Positions 1 through 8,051 of a stretch of 64,000 nt of DNA are shown here, piece after piece. Position 1 is the first letter of the stretch. Each line of letters begins with the position of its first letter. The notes under the pieces were generated by a model. That model did not search any database. It was not told where the DNA came from and saw only the letters and a list, made by a program, of their open reading frames with translations. This stretch comes from DATDAH01 sp963725155 (GTDB lineage: Bacteria; Actinomycetota; Acidimicrobiia; Acidimicrobiales; DATDAH01): positions 1-64,000 of the forward strand of contig CAVRXU010000011.1 of the NCBI GenBank assembly GCA_963725155.1, written 5' to 3'. Both the position numbers and the translations under genes were made by a program.

Positions 1-188
1 GGGAGCTGCTTGTAGATCCAGGCGTAGCGAGACGAGATCTCGAGGTTGCGGTGGAACACGCACGGCTGGTCGGTCAGCAGGCCCTCGGCCAGGGCCTTCC
101 ACTCGGCGATCGTCTCTGGCGTCCCAGAGCCCAGAACGAGCTCGCGGGGCGTGGGGGCGAGCTCGGCGGGCGTGATCAGATCGACCAT
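1..188 (-). CDS. Hypothetical protein, C-terminus cut by window edge
   Basis: The frame opens with ATG at 188 and runs without a stop to the left edge, giving at least 62 residues with typical codon use for this genome. The visible N-terminus begins MVDLITPAELAP and continues into a region rich in Trp, Arg and aromatic residues. I do not recognise the family and no catalytic motif can be named from this portion. It lies on the same strand as, and 91 bp downstream of, the aminotransferase at 280-1623, so the two could be co-transcribed. The start is the first ATG and no strong ribosome-binding site is obvious. Confidence 0.55.
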   Translation of the reverse strand, partial: MVDLITPAELAPTPRELVLGSGTPETIAEWKALAEGLLTDQPCVFHRNLEISSRYAWIYKQL

Positions 189-279
189 CCGGCCGGTCTC
201 CTTCCACTCGCCACCACGACCAATCATCGCGCTGCTCCGGTGCTATCGCATCGCCTGCCGCGTGTCCGCGGCGGGTCGG

Positions 280-1623
280 TCACAGCGACGCCACGGCCTC
301 GTCGAGGACCCGGAGGTGCAGGTCCACGTCGGCTTCGGTGGTGGCCGGGCACATCAGGGCCATGTTGTGGAACGGGGTGAGCAGGATCCTCCGGTTCAGC
401 AGGTAGAGGTGGAGGTAGTCCTCCAGCTCGGCGTCGGTGACGGCCTCGGACTCGGTGCCGTTGCGGGGGGCCGGGCTGACGAAGCGATACTCCGAGCGCG
501 CCCCGAGCTGGCTCACCGACCAGGGCAGGCCGCGGTCCGCGATGATCCGCTCGACCCCGTCGTTGTAACGGGTGCACAGGGCGATCATCGTCTCGAAGGC
601 GTCGTCGGTCAGGACCTGCTCGAGGGTGGCCCGGGCCGCGGCCAGGGAGAGGGCGTTGCCGGCCAGGGTGCCGCCGACCCCACCGGTGTCGATGAGGTCG
701 AGGTCCTCGCGGGAGAGCAGGCGCTCGGCCAGGTCGGCATCGAGGCCGTAGGCCCCGATCGGGATGCCACCGGCGATCGCCTTGCCCAGGGTGACGATGT
801 CGGGATCCAGGTCCCAGGCCTTCGTGCAGCCGCCCGGGCCGGCGGAGAGGGTGTGGGTCTCGTCGATGATCAGGAGCGTCCCCGCTTCCCGGGTGAGCCG
901 GCGGACCCCCTCGAGGTAGCCGGGCTCGGGCAGGACGATCCCCATGTTGGTGAGGGCCGGCTCCATGAGCACGACGGCCACGTCGCCGTGGGCCAGCTCG
1001 GCCTCCAGGCCCGCCAGGTCGTTGAACTCGACGACCCGACTGCTCTCGGTGACGTCGCAGGGGGCGCCGACGTTGCCGGGCCGGGGCACGGGGCCCGACG
1101 GCGAGGTCACGATGAGCGACTCGTCGACGCTGCCGTGGTAGCACCAGGCGTTCACCAGGACCTTCGGGCGACCGGTGAACGCCCGGCAGAGGCGCAGGGC
1201 CCACCGGTTCGCGTCGGTGGCGGTGAGGGCGAAGCTCCAGGCGCTGACCCCGAAGCGGCGGGTCAGCTCGGCCGCCACCACGGCGGCGTCCTCGGTGGGC
1301 ATCATCGCCGTCGCCCCACCGGCGTCGGCGTAGCGGGCCTGGACAGCGGCGACCGTCGCCGGTGGCGAGTGGCCGGCCATGGCGCCGGTGTCACCGAGGC
1401 AGAAGTCGACCAGCTCGTGGCCGTCGATGGTCGTGACCCGGGCCCCGGACGCCCGGTCCAGGAACAGCGGAAAGCCGCCGGCGGTCTTGGCCATCCACGT
1501 CATGGGCACGCCGCCGAACAGGTGGGTCGCCTCCTTCGCGGCCTGCTGGGACCGCGGGTTCTGCTCGGCGTAGAGCCGCCGCTCGGCCTCCAGGCCCTTC
1601 ACCACTCGCTCCCGGTCGATCAT
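280..1623 (-). CDS. Class III PLP-dependent aminotransferase
   Basis: The protein has 447 residues, the usual length for class III aminotransferases and glutamate-1-semialdehyde aminomutase relatives. It would bind pyridoxal phosphate and move an amino group from an amine or amino acid to a keto acceptor in the cytoplasm. The cofactor aspartate lies in LLIIDETHT and the Schiff-base lysine in VTLGKAIAGG, with the usual Gly-rich stretch in between. The ATG at 1623 follows an AAGGAGA ribosome-binding site. The exact substrate cannot be read from the sequence. It is closer in style to the acetylornithine/GSAM-like branch than to DAPA or omega-transaminases, which is a judgement from motifs only. 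The divergent neighbour starts at 1779. Confidence 0.85.
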   Translation of the reverse strand: MIDRERVVKGLEAERRLYAEQNPRSQQAAKEATHLFGGVPMTWMAKTAGGFPLFLDRASGARVTTIDGHELVDFCLGDTGAMAGHSPPATVAAVQARYADAGGATAMMPTEDAAVVAAELTRRFGVSAWSFALTATDANRWALRLCRAFTGRPKVLVNAWCYHGSVDESLIVTSPSGPVPRPGNVGAPCDVTESSRVVEFNDLAGLEAELAHGDVAVVLMEPALTNMGIVLPEPGYLEGVRRLTREAGTLLIIDETHTLSAGPGGCTKAWDLDPDIVTLGKAIAGGIPIGAYGLDADLAERLLSREDLDLIDTGGVGGTLAGNALSLAAARATLEQVLTDDAFETMIALCTRYNDGVERIIADRGLPWSVSQLGARSEYRFVSPAPRNGTESEAVTDAELEDYLHLYLLNRRILLTPFHNMALMCPATTEADVDLHLRVLDEAVASL

Positions 1624-1654
1624 CTGTCTCCTTCGTCCTTCATCTGTCCAGCAC

Positions 1655-1684
1655 CAGGCTCGGCAGGCTGACCCCCGCTCCGTC
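1655..1684. repeat. Left copy of a 30-bp direct repeat flanking the nucleotidyltransferase module
   Basis: Positions 1655-1684 match positions 2594-2622 base for base except for one extra C in a C-run. The repeat begins CAGGCTCGGCAGGCTGACC. The two copies sit in intergenic DNA on either side of the two-gene module at 1779-2548. Confidence 0.75.
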
Positions 1685-1778
1685 CTCGGGTCATCGATCT
1701 GATTGGTCGGCCCTCCGACGGTAGGTCACGGCCGCTGCCACACCGCAGCTGGTCACAGGCCCGTCGTAGGGTTGGCTG

Positions 1779-1997
1779 ATGCGATCCGCGGACACCACCG
1801 CTGAGGCTCACGCCCTGCGGCTCGAGGTCTATCGCTCGCTGTCACCCGTCGAACGGCTCGAGCTGGCGATGACGATGAGTGATGACGTCATGGCCATGAC
1901 CGTCGCCGGGATCCGCTCCCGTCGGCCCGACCTCGATGCCGACGCCGTCACCGCCGAACTGCATCGCATCCTCGGCCATCCCGAACCGGTCAGGTGA
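1779..1997 (+). CDS. Small acidic protein paired with a nucleotidyltransferase
   Basis: The protein has 72 residues, is largely helical by composition, and contains the segment LSPVERLELAMTMSDD. It has no HTH motif that I can identify. Its stop codon overlaps the GTG start of the next gene by 4 bp (1994-1997), so translation is likely coupled. Short partners of this kind commonly precede AbiEii-type nucleotidyltransferases in actinobacterial genomes, and an antitoxin-like or accessory role is an inference. No clear ribosome-binding site precedes the ATG, so the transcript may be leaderless. The direct repeats at 1655 and 2594 bracket the pair. Confidence 0.6.
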   Translation: MRSADTTAEAHALRLEVYRSLSPVERLELAMTMSDDVMAMTVAGIRSRRPDLDADAVTAELHRILGHPEPVR

Positions 1998-2548
1998 CGG
2001 CCGCCGAGCTGCTGGCCATGATCGTCGCTCACCTCGATGCGGCCGGCATCGCCCACATGCTCGCTGGGTCGATGGCCAGCAGCTTCCACGGCGAACCTCG
2101 GTCGACCCAGGACATCGACCTGGTCATCGACCCCGACCCTCAGTCACTGGCACGGTTCGTGGAGGGCCTCGACCAGCGGCGCTTCTACGTCAGCGACGCG
2201 CAGGCCGCCCTGCGGCACCGCAGCCAGTTCAACCTGATCGACACGAAGACGGGCTGGAAGGTCGACCTCATCATCCGCAAGGACCGTCCGTTCAGCCGAG
2301 AGGAGTTCGCCCGTCGACAGGTGGTGGACCTGTTCGGCGTCACCACACACCTCGCCACCGCGGAGGACACGATCCTGGCCAAGCTCGAATGGGCGCAGGC
2401 GGGTGGCTCCGAGCGGCAGGTCGCCGATGTCGTGGCCATGCTGGCCATCGGAGGCGACACGATCGACGACACCTACCTCACCCGCTGGGCCACCGAGCTC
2501 GGCGTCTCAGGGCTCCTGAGCCGGGCCCGCCTGCTCGCCCGGGACTGA
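1994..2548 (+). CDS. Nucleotidyltransferase-fold protein (AbiEii/MNT-like)
   Basis: The protein has 184 residues with a GTG start embedded in the stop of the upstream gene. The signature GSMASSFHGEPRSTQDIDLV is the G-S...D-x-D core of DNA polymerase beta-type nucleotidyltransferases. The second acidic region follows in WKVDLIIRKD. Family members transfer nucleotides to proteins or RNA, and AbiEii-type members act as toxins of type IV toxin-antitoxin or abortive-infection modules. Here the partner is the 72-residue protein just upstream. The toxin role is inferred from fold and two-gene arrangement. The flanking 30-bp direct repeats suggest the pair can be gained or lost as a unit. Confidence 0.7.
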   Translation: MTAAELLAMIVAHLDAAGIAHMLAGSMASSFHGEPRSTQDIDLVIDPDPQSLARFVEGLDQRRFYVSDAQAALRHRSQFNLIDTKTGWKVDLIIRKDRPFSREEFARRQVVDLFGVTTHLATAEDTILAKLEWAQAGGSERQVADVVAMLAIGGDTIDDTYLTRWATELGVSGLLSRARLLARD

Positions 2549-2593
2549 GCAGCCCGCATCAAGCCGTAGATCGCACCTCCGCCGGCGGTGGCA

Positions 2594-2622
2594 CAGGCTC
2601 GGCAGGCTGACCCCGCTCCGTC
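2594..2622. repeat. Right copy of the direct repeat flanking the nucleotidyltransferase module
   Basis: This 29-bp copy is identical to positions 1655-1684 apart from one missing C. It lies 46 bp past the nucleotidyltransferase stop codon. No gene is visible between 2549 and 2833. Confidence 0.75.
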
Positions 2623-2707
2623 GGCTCCCCGCCGGCTGCGATGCGACCTTAGGTGCCGCGACCCGAATGCGGCCTCGACTGGTGAACTGAGGGGCATTCG
2701 GATCGGG

Positions 2708-2755
2708 CATCCGACTGGCCGCCAGGTCAGCCATCCGACTGTCAGCCCGGTCATA
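2708..2755. repeat. Two imperfect 24-bp tandem units upstream of the sulfotransferase
   Basis: CATCCGACTG occurs at 2708-2717 and again at 2732-2741, exactly 24 bp apart. The rest of each unit is similar and ends in GGTCA. A weaker third unit (GGTCCGAGTG) follows. The units lie in the non-coding stretch before the sulfotransferase remnant and could be regulator sites or simple duplication. Confidence 0.4.
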
Positions 2756-2833
2756 GGTCCGAGTGGGAGCAGCGGGCAAGATGGCGGGTGTCCGGAATGC
2801 TTCTGGACCTCCGGGATCAAAGCCGCTGCGACG

Positions 2834-3762
2834 ATGACGCTCGTGCGCCGCTACGAGGGGACCGTCTACGACAGCAACCGCTGGGACGGCTTCGAGCTTC
2901 GCCCCGGCGACATCATCATCAGCACGCCGCCGAAGTGCGGGACGACGTGGACGCAGATGATCTGCGCGCTGCTCATCCTGCAGGAACCGGAGCTGCCGCT
3001 CCCGTTGGACACGCTCTCGCCGTGGATCGACATGGTGACCCGCGCCCGCACGGAGGTGTTCGCAGACCTGGAGGCCCAGACGCACCGCCGCTTCATCAAG
3101 ACCCACACGCCGCTCGACGGGATACCCAACGATCCGACGGTCACGTACATCTGCGTCGGGCGTGACCCCCGCGACGTGGCGCTGTCGATGGACCACCACA
3201 TCGACAACATGGACTTCGGCGCGTTCCTCGAGCGCCCGCGAGCAGGCGGCAGCGATCGACGGCATCGAGCTCGGACCGTTGCGGCCACAGCGGCCGCGCC
3301 CCGACGGCGAGCGGGACCGCTTCTGGCAGTGGGTCGACGACGAGACGCCGTCCACGCAGATCGGGTCGTCGCTGCGGCGCACCGCGGAACACCTGCAGAC
3401 GTTCTGGGACGCCGCCGACGATCTCGACGTCGTGTACTTGCACTACGACGACCTGAAGGCCGACCTGGAGGGGCAGATGCGGCAGCTGGCCGCACGCCTC
3501 GGCATCGACGTCGACGAGCACCGGTGGCCCCGCCTGGTCCAGGCGGCGACGTTCGAGTCGATGCGCAGCAGGGCCGACACGACCGTCCCCGGCGGTGGTC
3601 CGGACGCACTGGATCGACCCCGCCGCGTTCTTCAGCCGCGGCACGAGCGGCCAGTGGCGCGACCTCCTCGACGACGCCGACCTCGCCCGGTACGCCGCGC
3701 GCGTGCGGGCGCTCGCGTCCGACGACCTCGTCGAGTGGGTGCACCGCGAGCCGATCGACTGA
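2834..3762 (+). pseudogene. Sulfotransferase with two frameshifts
   Basis: Read across three frames this is a complete PAPS-dependent sulfotransferase of about 309 residues. The N-terminal part (from ATG 2834) carries the 5'-phosphosulfate loop STPPKCGTTWTQ and the 3'-phosphate motif VGRDPRDVALSM. Near 3230-3245 the reading frame shifts by +1 and continues with RFWQWVDDETPS. Near 3590-3597 it shifts again and ends with GTSGQWRDLLDDADLARYA, the family's C-terminal G-x-x-G-x-W element, before a stop at 3760-3762. Both shifts lie in GC-rich runs, so either real decay or base-calling errors could explain them. An intact version would transfer sulfate to a hydroxylated small molecule in the cytoplasm. 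Confidence 0.75.
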
Positions 3763-4155
3763 GATGCCCGTCTGGGCGGTTGAGCCGCACTGACCGTCAC
3801 GGCCGAAGGAACAGCCGATGGCTACGAGCGACAGCACAGCACCACATGGAGATCGAGGGCCTGCCCGAGGACCCCGACGCCGCCCTGCCCCCCGAACATG
3901 TCGTCGAAGCGATGCGCGGCTTCCTCGGCAGCTTCTTCCCGCTCCTGGCGGCCTCGAGTACCAGCGCCGGTCGGTAGCGACCACTGGAGTCAGGCCAGCG
4001 GCTGAGGCGGGCGGCCCCGAAGGCCAGAACGAGAGGCGGCCCCTTAGTACGGAACGGACCGGCCTCCGACAGGATTAGGGGGTCCTCTACGCGCTACGGC
4101 CATAGCGGTTGGGAAGGTGTCGTTCGGGTGGGTTCGATGGCGGTCGCGCGACAGA
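3763..4155. other. Gene-poor stretch with a possible gene remnant
   Basis: No intact gene is convincing here. After a purine-rich site, an ATG at 3818 opens a short frame, and from about 3846 a different frame encodes MEIEGLPEDPDAALPPEH followed by a hydrophobic segment and a stop at 3977. Together they look like the start of a small protein interrupted by one frameshift, but I recognise no family. A single half-site of the palindromic-element end (GCCAGAACGAG) is at about 4022-4032 without a matching partner arm. Confidence 0.35.
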
Positions 4156-4998
4156 TCACTCGCTCGGCGCGGGTGGTACGAGGATGACGGCGGCGCCCGT
4201 GTGGTGGACGAGTTGGAGGGGGACCCGGCCGAGGCGGAGGCCGGTGAAGCCGCCGACTCCGCGGGCGCCGAGCACCGCCACCGAGCCGGGGTGCGCGTCC
4301 AGGGCGCGGGCGAGCGCCGCCACTGGGTGGATGTCGCGGTCGACGACGATCTCGAGCATCACGCCCCCCTTCTCGATGGGTGCGGCCCAGCGGCCCACGT
4401 CGGCTTCGGCTCGCTTGTGCCAGCTGCGGGGGTCGTTCTCAGGTACCCATTCGACGAGCGGGTCGAAGGCGTACACCGCGGTGACGGGCACGCCGAGTCG
4501 GGCGGCGAGGTCGGCGCAGATCTCGACGGCGGCAAGGCTGCCCGGTGAGCCGTCGACGCCGACGACAATGTGTTCGACGGGCGCCGACCCGGTCCGGGGC
4601 ACGATCGCCAACGGCAAGGTCGTGTGGTGGGTGAGGTGGTGGGCGACGCTGCCGAGGTGGAGGTGGCTGAACCCGCCGCTGCCGCGTGCACCGACCGCGA
4701 GGACGTCGGCGTGTTGTTCGGCGGCGGCGGCGAGGAGCGCGTCGGGCGGGCTGCCGTCAACCAGGATCGGGCGCGGACGCGAGGTGCCGACGGGAACCGT
4801 TCCGCACCACTCGTCGAGTTCGCGCAGCTGTTCGTCGTGGAGGAGAGCCACCTCGCCGGGAGGGAGCTCGGCTTGAGTGGGCACGAACACGCGGGCGACG
4901 ACGACGTCGAGGTGGGCCCGTCCCGCGAGGTCGGCTGACCATTCGAGTACGTCGTGGGCGGCCGGGGAGCCGTCGACACCAATCAGTATCCGCTCCAT
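4156..4998 (-). CDS. Universal stress protein with two tandem Usp domains
   Basis: The protein has 280 residues made of two tandem UspA-type domains, residues about 1-137 and 142-280. Each starts with a beta strand and the acidic motif (ILIGVDGSP; IVVGVDGSP). Each ends with a nucleotide-binding loop, GARGSGGFSHLHLGSVAHHL in the first and GARGVGGFTGLRLG in the second. The first keeps the G-S ending typical of ATP-binding members and the second is less canonical. Such proteins bind ATP and help cells survive hypoxia, starvation and redox stress. The ATG follows a strong GGAGGAGG site. It may share regulation with the SulP permease upstream on the same strand, although 184 bp separate them. Confidence 0.9.
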   Translation of the reverse strand: MERILIGVDGSPAAHDVLEWSADLAGRAHLDVVVARVFVPTQAELPPGEVALLHDEQLRELDEWCGTVPVGTSRPRPILVDGSPPDALLAAAAEQHADVLAVGARGSGGFSHLHLGSVAHHLTHHTTLPLAIVPRTGSAPVEHIVVGVDGSPGSLAAVEICADLAARLGVPVTAVYAFDPLVEWVPENDPRSWHKRAEADVGRWAAPIEKGGVMLEIVVDRDIHPVAALARALDAHPGSVAVLGARGVGGFTGLRLGRVPLQLVHHTGAAVILVPPAPSE

Positions 4999-5182
4999 GG
5001 CCGCCTCCTCCAGAACTCGTGTTCAACGTGAACCCTAAGGACCGGCAGATCAGGTGCACAGGGGCGAACGTCCTATCACCGTCCACGGCGAGGGCGCCGG
5101 TTGTGTCGCAGTGGGAAGCAGACCCGCCCGCCTTCGGTAGCGACACACGGAGCGCGGGCTCCTCACCCACTCCAATCGGGAC

Positions 5183-6916
5183 TCAGGTCTCCTCCGGGTC
5201 GTCGTCGAGGCCCAGGTCCTTGAACCGTCGGCCGGTGGTCGCCTTGAGGGCCTCCTTCACCGAGCGGTAGAAGGGCCCTTCGTCCACCTTGCCGTAGACG
5301 TCGTAGGCGACCAGCAGGTCCCGGAGGCGGTCGCGCAGCTCGACGAAGACCATCTCGATGCCCTGGGCCTCGAGCTCGTCGTGCAGGGAGGCGAGCGCGT
5401 CGGCGGCGGTGACGTCGATGTCGGTGATGGCCTCGCACTGCAGCACGATGTACTCGACGGGCGGGTCGGCCGTCCGCACCAGCTCGCGGATCCGCTCCTG
5501 GAACACAGCGGCGTTGGCGAAGAAGAGCGGCGCCTCGAACCGGTAGAGCAGGATGCCGGGGAGGGTCTGGGCCTGGGGGAAGCGGTCCACGCTGTGCCAT
5601 CCCCGAAGGCCGTACACCCGTCCGAGCATCTCGTCCTCGGGCCACCAGAAGCGCCGGAAGAAGAACAGGATCGAGAGGCCCACGGCGACGATCACCCCCT
5701 GCAGGACGCCGAGGAGGACCACCCCGAGCGTCGCGGCCACGGAGAGCACCACCGACGTGGGCCGGGCGTGGGCCAGCCGGCGAAGGGTCCTCACATCGAC
5801 GAGGTGGAACGCGGCCACGATGACCACGGCCGCCAGCGCGCTGAGGGGCAGGTCCCGCAGCAGGCCGGCGTCGGCGACGAGCATGGTTGCCACCGCGGCG
5901 GCGCCGATCAGCCCCGCCACCTGGCTGGTCGCCCCCGATTGCTCCGCCACCGCCGTGCGGGAACTGCTGGCCGAGACGGCGAAGCCCCGGAGGAACCCGG
6001 CGGCGACGTTGGCCGTCCCCACCGCCACGATCTCGCGGTCGGGGTCGACGTGCTCCCCCCGCCGGGCCGCGAAGGCGGTGGAGACGGCGATGGTGTCGGC
6101 CAGGGACACCAAGACGATGCCGACTGCCGCGAGGGCGAGCGGACCGACGTCGGTGACGTCGGTCCAGGGCAGGGTCGGACGGGGCAGCCCCTGCGGTAGG
6201 TGGCCGACCACGGGGACGCCCTGCGCGGCCAGGTCGAACACGCCGACCACGACGGTGGCGCCCACCACGGCGATGAGCACGCCGGGGACCCGGGCCGGGA
6301 GGAAGGCCGCGCCGATCAGTACCGCGAGCGTCCCCAAGCCGACCAGGAGCGCTTCGGTGTCGGTCGCGTCCAGGCCCCGGACGAACGCCGAGACGTCCCC
6401 GGCGAAGCTGGTGGCGTCGGTCGAGAAGCCGAAGAGGATCGGCAACTGTCCGGCGATGATGACCAGGGCCAGGCCGTTCAGGTAGCCGATCTGCACCGGC
6501 TTCGAGAGCAGGGAGGCGACGAACCCGAAACGGGCGACGCCCAGGGCGATCTCCATCAGCCCGACCAGGACCGCCAGCATCCCCGCCAGCGCGATGGCGG
6601 TCGCGGGATCGTCGGTGCCGCCCAGCGGCACCAGCGCGGCGAAGATCAGCGGCGACACCGACGAGTCCGGGCCGAGGACGAGGATCCGGGACGGGCCGAC
6701 CAGGGCGTACGCCGTCAGGCAGGCGACGGTCGTGTAGAGCCCGGTCACCGCGGGCAGCCCGGCCAGGGTGGCGTAGGCCATGCCCTGGGGGACGAGCAGG
6801 GCGGTCAACGCCAGCCCGGCGGGCAGGTCCTGGCGGAGGCCGGCCAGCCGGTAACCCGGGAGGGTCGACACGGACCGGAAGACCGTCCGGAGTCGACCCC
6901 GTCCCTCCTCGGTCAC
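5183..6916 (-). CDS. SulP/SLC26-family anion permease with STAS domain
   Basis: The protein has 577 residues and a GTG start, the normal size for the family. The N-terminal two thirds contain the SulP core with many hydrophobic segments and the family signature around LPAGLALTALLVPQGMAYAT. The C-terminal third (about 455-560) is a STAS domain with the phosphorylatable-loop region CEAITDIDVTAADAL. Relatives carry sulfate, bicarbonate or other small anions across the cytoplasmic membrane by symport or exchange. Which anion is used here cannot be decided from sequence. No assimilatory sulfate genes are adjacent, so bicarbonate or dicarboxylate transport is equally possible. Confidence 0.9.
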   Translation of the reverse strand: MTEEGRGRLRTVFRSVSTLPGYRLAGLRQDLPAGLALTALLVPQGMAYATLAGLPAVTGLYTTVACLTAYALVGPSRILVLGPDSSVSPLIFAALVPLGGTDDPATAIALAGMLAVLVGLMEIALGVARFGFVASLLSKPVQIGYLNGLALVIIAGQLPILFGFSTDATSFAGDVSAFVRGLDATDTEALLVGLGTLAVLIGAAFLPARVPGVLIAVVGATVVVGVFDLAAQGVPVVGHLPQGLPRPTLPWTDVTDVGPLALAAVGIVLVSLADTIAVSTAFAARRGEHVDPDREIVAVGTANVAAGFLRGFAVSASSSRTAVAEQSGATSQVAGLIGAAAVATMLVADAGLLRDLPLSALAAVVIVAAFHLVDVRTLRRLAHARPTSVVLSVAATLGVVLLGVLQGVIVAVGLSILFFFRRFWWPEDEMLGRVYGLRGWHSVDRFPQAQTLPGILLYRFEAPLFFANAAVFQERIRELVRTADPPVEYIVLQCEAITDIDVTAADALASLHDELEAQGIEMVFVELRDRLRDLLVAYDVYGKVDEGPFYRSVKEALKATTGRRFKDLGLDDDPEET

Positions 6917-7232
6917 CGGCCCGTTCTAGCCGGATGGGCCGCAGGACCAGAGGCCCCCGTCGCGTCACACGTACCGCCCGCCCGAGTGATCGGCGGTCAC
7001 ACATGGTCGGGTCCGACCTGGCCCGGGAAGCCGTCCAGGTCGCCATCGCCGGCCGGCGAGCACCGAAGCGGCCGTGGCCGCCGCCCGCCAGGCCTGACCA
7101 AGGCGTTCAGGCGCGGGCGTGGCTCAGGTCTCGCAGCACGCGCACCTCGAGCCCCCCGGGCCTCCAACTGGCTCTGCCCCCGGTTGGCGCTCGCGTCGCG
7201 TGTCCGGCGCGATCCCCTCGAGGGAGAAGACC

Positions 7233-7925
7233 TCAGCTCGTGGCGGCAGCGCTCGGGACGGGCTTGATGTGGGCGAACATGCTGCGGGCGTTCCAGGTTG
7301 GGAAGTCTCGTATCAGCCACGACGGACCGTCGAGCCGGATGCGGGAGTCGCGGAGGGCCTCGGCCCAGGTGAGCTGGCCGGCGTGCCACTTGACGAAAGC
7401 TTCGGCCTCGGCGGTGATGTAGAGGTCTTCGTCGAGACCGGGGTACGTCTTGCAGATCTCGGTCTCGCCGAGCTCGAGCAGCAACCAGTACCGCTCGTTG
7501 CGCCGGAAGCCCGTGAAGTCGAACCGGATGACCACGCGCCGCTCGGGGAGCCGGTCTAGGCGAAGCGCGTTGCACATCGACCACAGCGCGACGAACGGAT
7601 CGAGGTTCTCGGGGGCGATCTCGAGCCAATGGGCACCCCACTCGCCCAGCGTCACGCAGACCTTGAACAGGTCGTGGCCTGAGTCGGTGAGCTGGTAGCG
7701 GTGACCGCGCCCCTGAGGCTTGGGTGCTGACTCGACGATGCCGAGGCGCTCGAGCTGCTTGAGCCGCTGCGTGAGCAGGGTGCGGGAGAGCCCGGGCGCG
7801 CCCTCGAGGATCTCGCCGAAGGTCTCGCAGCCCAAATGCAGGTTTCGGATGATCAGCGGGGTCCAACGCTCGGCGAAGATCTCCGCGCCGCGGGCGATCG
7901 GGCAGTACTGCCCGTAGGTCCTCAC
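7233..7925 (-). CDS. HxlR-family winged-helix regulator with C-terminal SCP2-like domain
   Basis: The protein has 230 residues. Residues 1-105 form an HxlR-type winged helix, with the conserved start RTYGQYCPIARGAEIFAERW, the Cys near the N-terminus, and recognition-helix sequence LSRTLLTQRLKQLERLGIV. Residues 130-225 resemble the SCP2/sterol-carrier domain that often follows HxlR domains in actinobacteria. The GTG at 7925 matches the family N-terminus and was chosen over much longer upstream extensions that overlap the divergent gene. It is transcribed away from the FAD oxidase at 8052 and very likely controls it and itself through the tandem palindromes at 7958-7999. Confidence 0.88.
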   Translation of the reverse strand: MRTYGQYCPIARGAEIFAERWTPLIIRNLHLGCETFGEILEGAPGLSRTLLTQRLKQLERLGIVESAPKPQGRGHRYQLTDSGHDLFKVCVTLGEWGAHWLEIAPENLDPFVALWSMCNALRLDRLPERRVVIRFDFTGFRRNERYWLLLELGETEICKTYPGLDEDLYITAEAEAFVKWHAGQLTWAEALRDSRIRLDGPSWLIRDFPTWNARSMFAHIKPVPSAAATS

Positions 7926-7957
7926 GGTTGCAGTGTCGCGAACCTCCTGCCCGCCGT

Positions 7958-7999
7958 GAAGTCCAGATTTCCTACTTCGAAGTCCAGAATCCTGACTTC
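7958..7999. promoter_or_regulatory. Tandem 21-bp palindromic operator for the HxlR regulator
   Basis: Two adjacent 21-bp units, 7958-7978 and 7979-7999, each begin GAAGTCCAGA and end ACTTC. Each is therefore an imperfect inverted repeat GAAGT-N11-ACTTC. The 21-bp period puts both sites on the same face of the DNA helix. They lie between the divergent starts of the HxlR gene (7925) and the FAD oxidase gene (8052). This is a classic position for a shared operator. Confidence 0.7.
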
Positions 8000-8051
8000 T
8001 CAGGGGGTGTCCCCGGTGGTGCGATGGGGCCGGTCCACCGGAGGAGGAACG

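Noticed and set aside
126..138. CCCAGAACGAGCTC inside the left-edge partial gene
   Set aside because: It is one arm only, with no complementary partner nearby. It simply encodes part of the protein.
46..1671. Long open frame on the plus strand opposite the aminotransferase
   Set aside because: It is the antisense shadow of a typical high-GC gene. It has no ribosome-binding site and a Gly/Val/Asp-rich composition with no motif.
4022..4032. Half-site GCCAGAACGAG resembling the palindromic element end
   Set aside because: No matching TCGTTCTGG arm or pairing stem was found on either side, so it is at most an eroded remnant or chance match.
5381..6199. Large plus-strand open frames over the SulP gene
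   Set aside because: The translated text is repetitive Gly/Glu/His-rich sequence typical of antisense GC bias. The SulP frame has clear family motifs.
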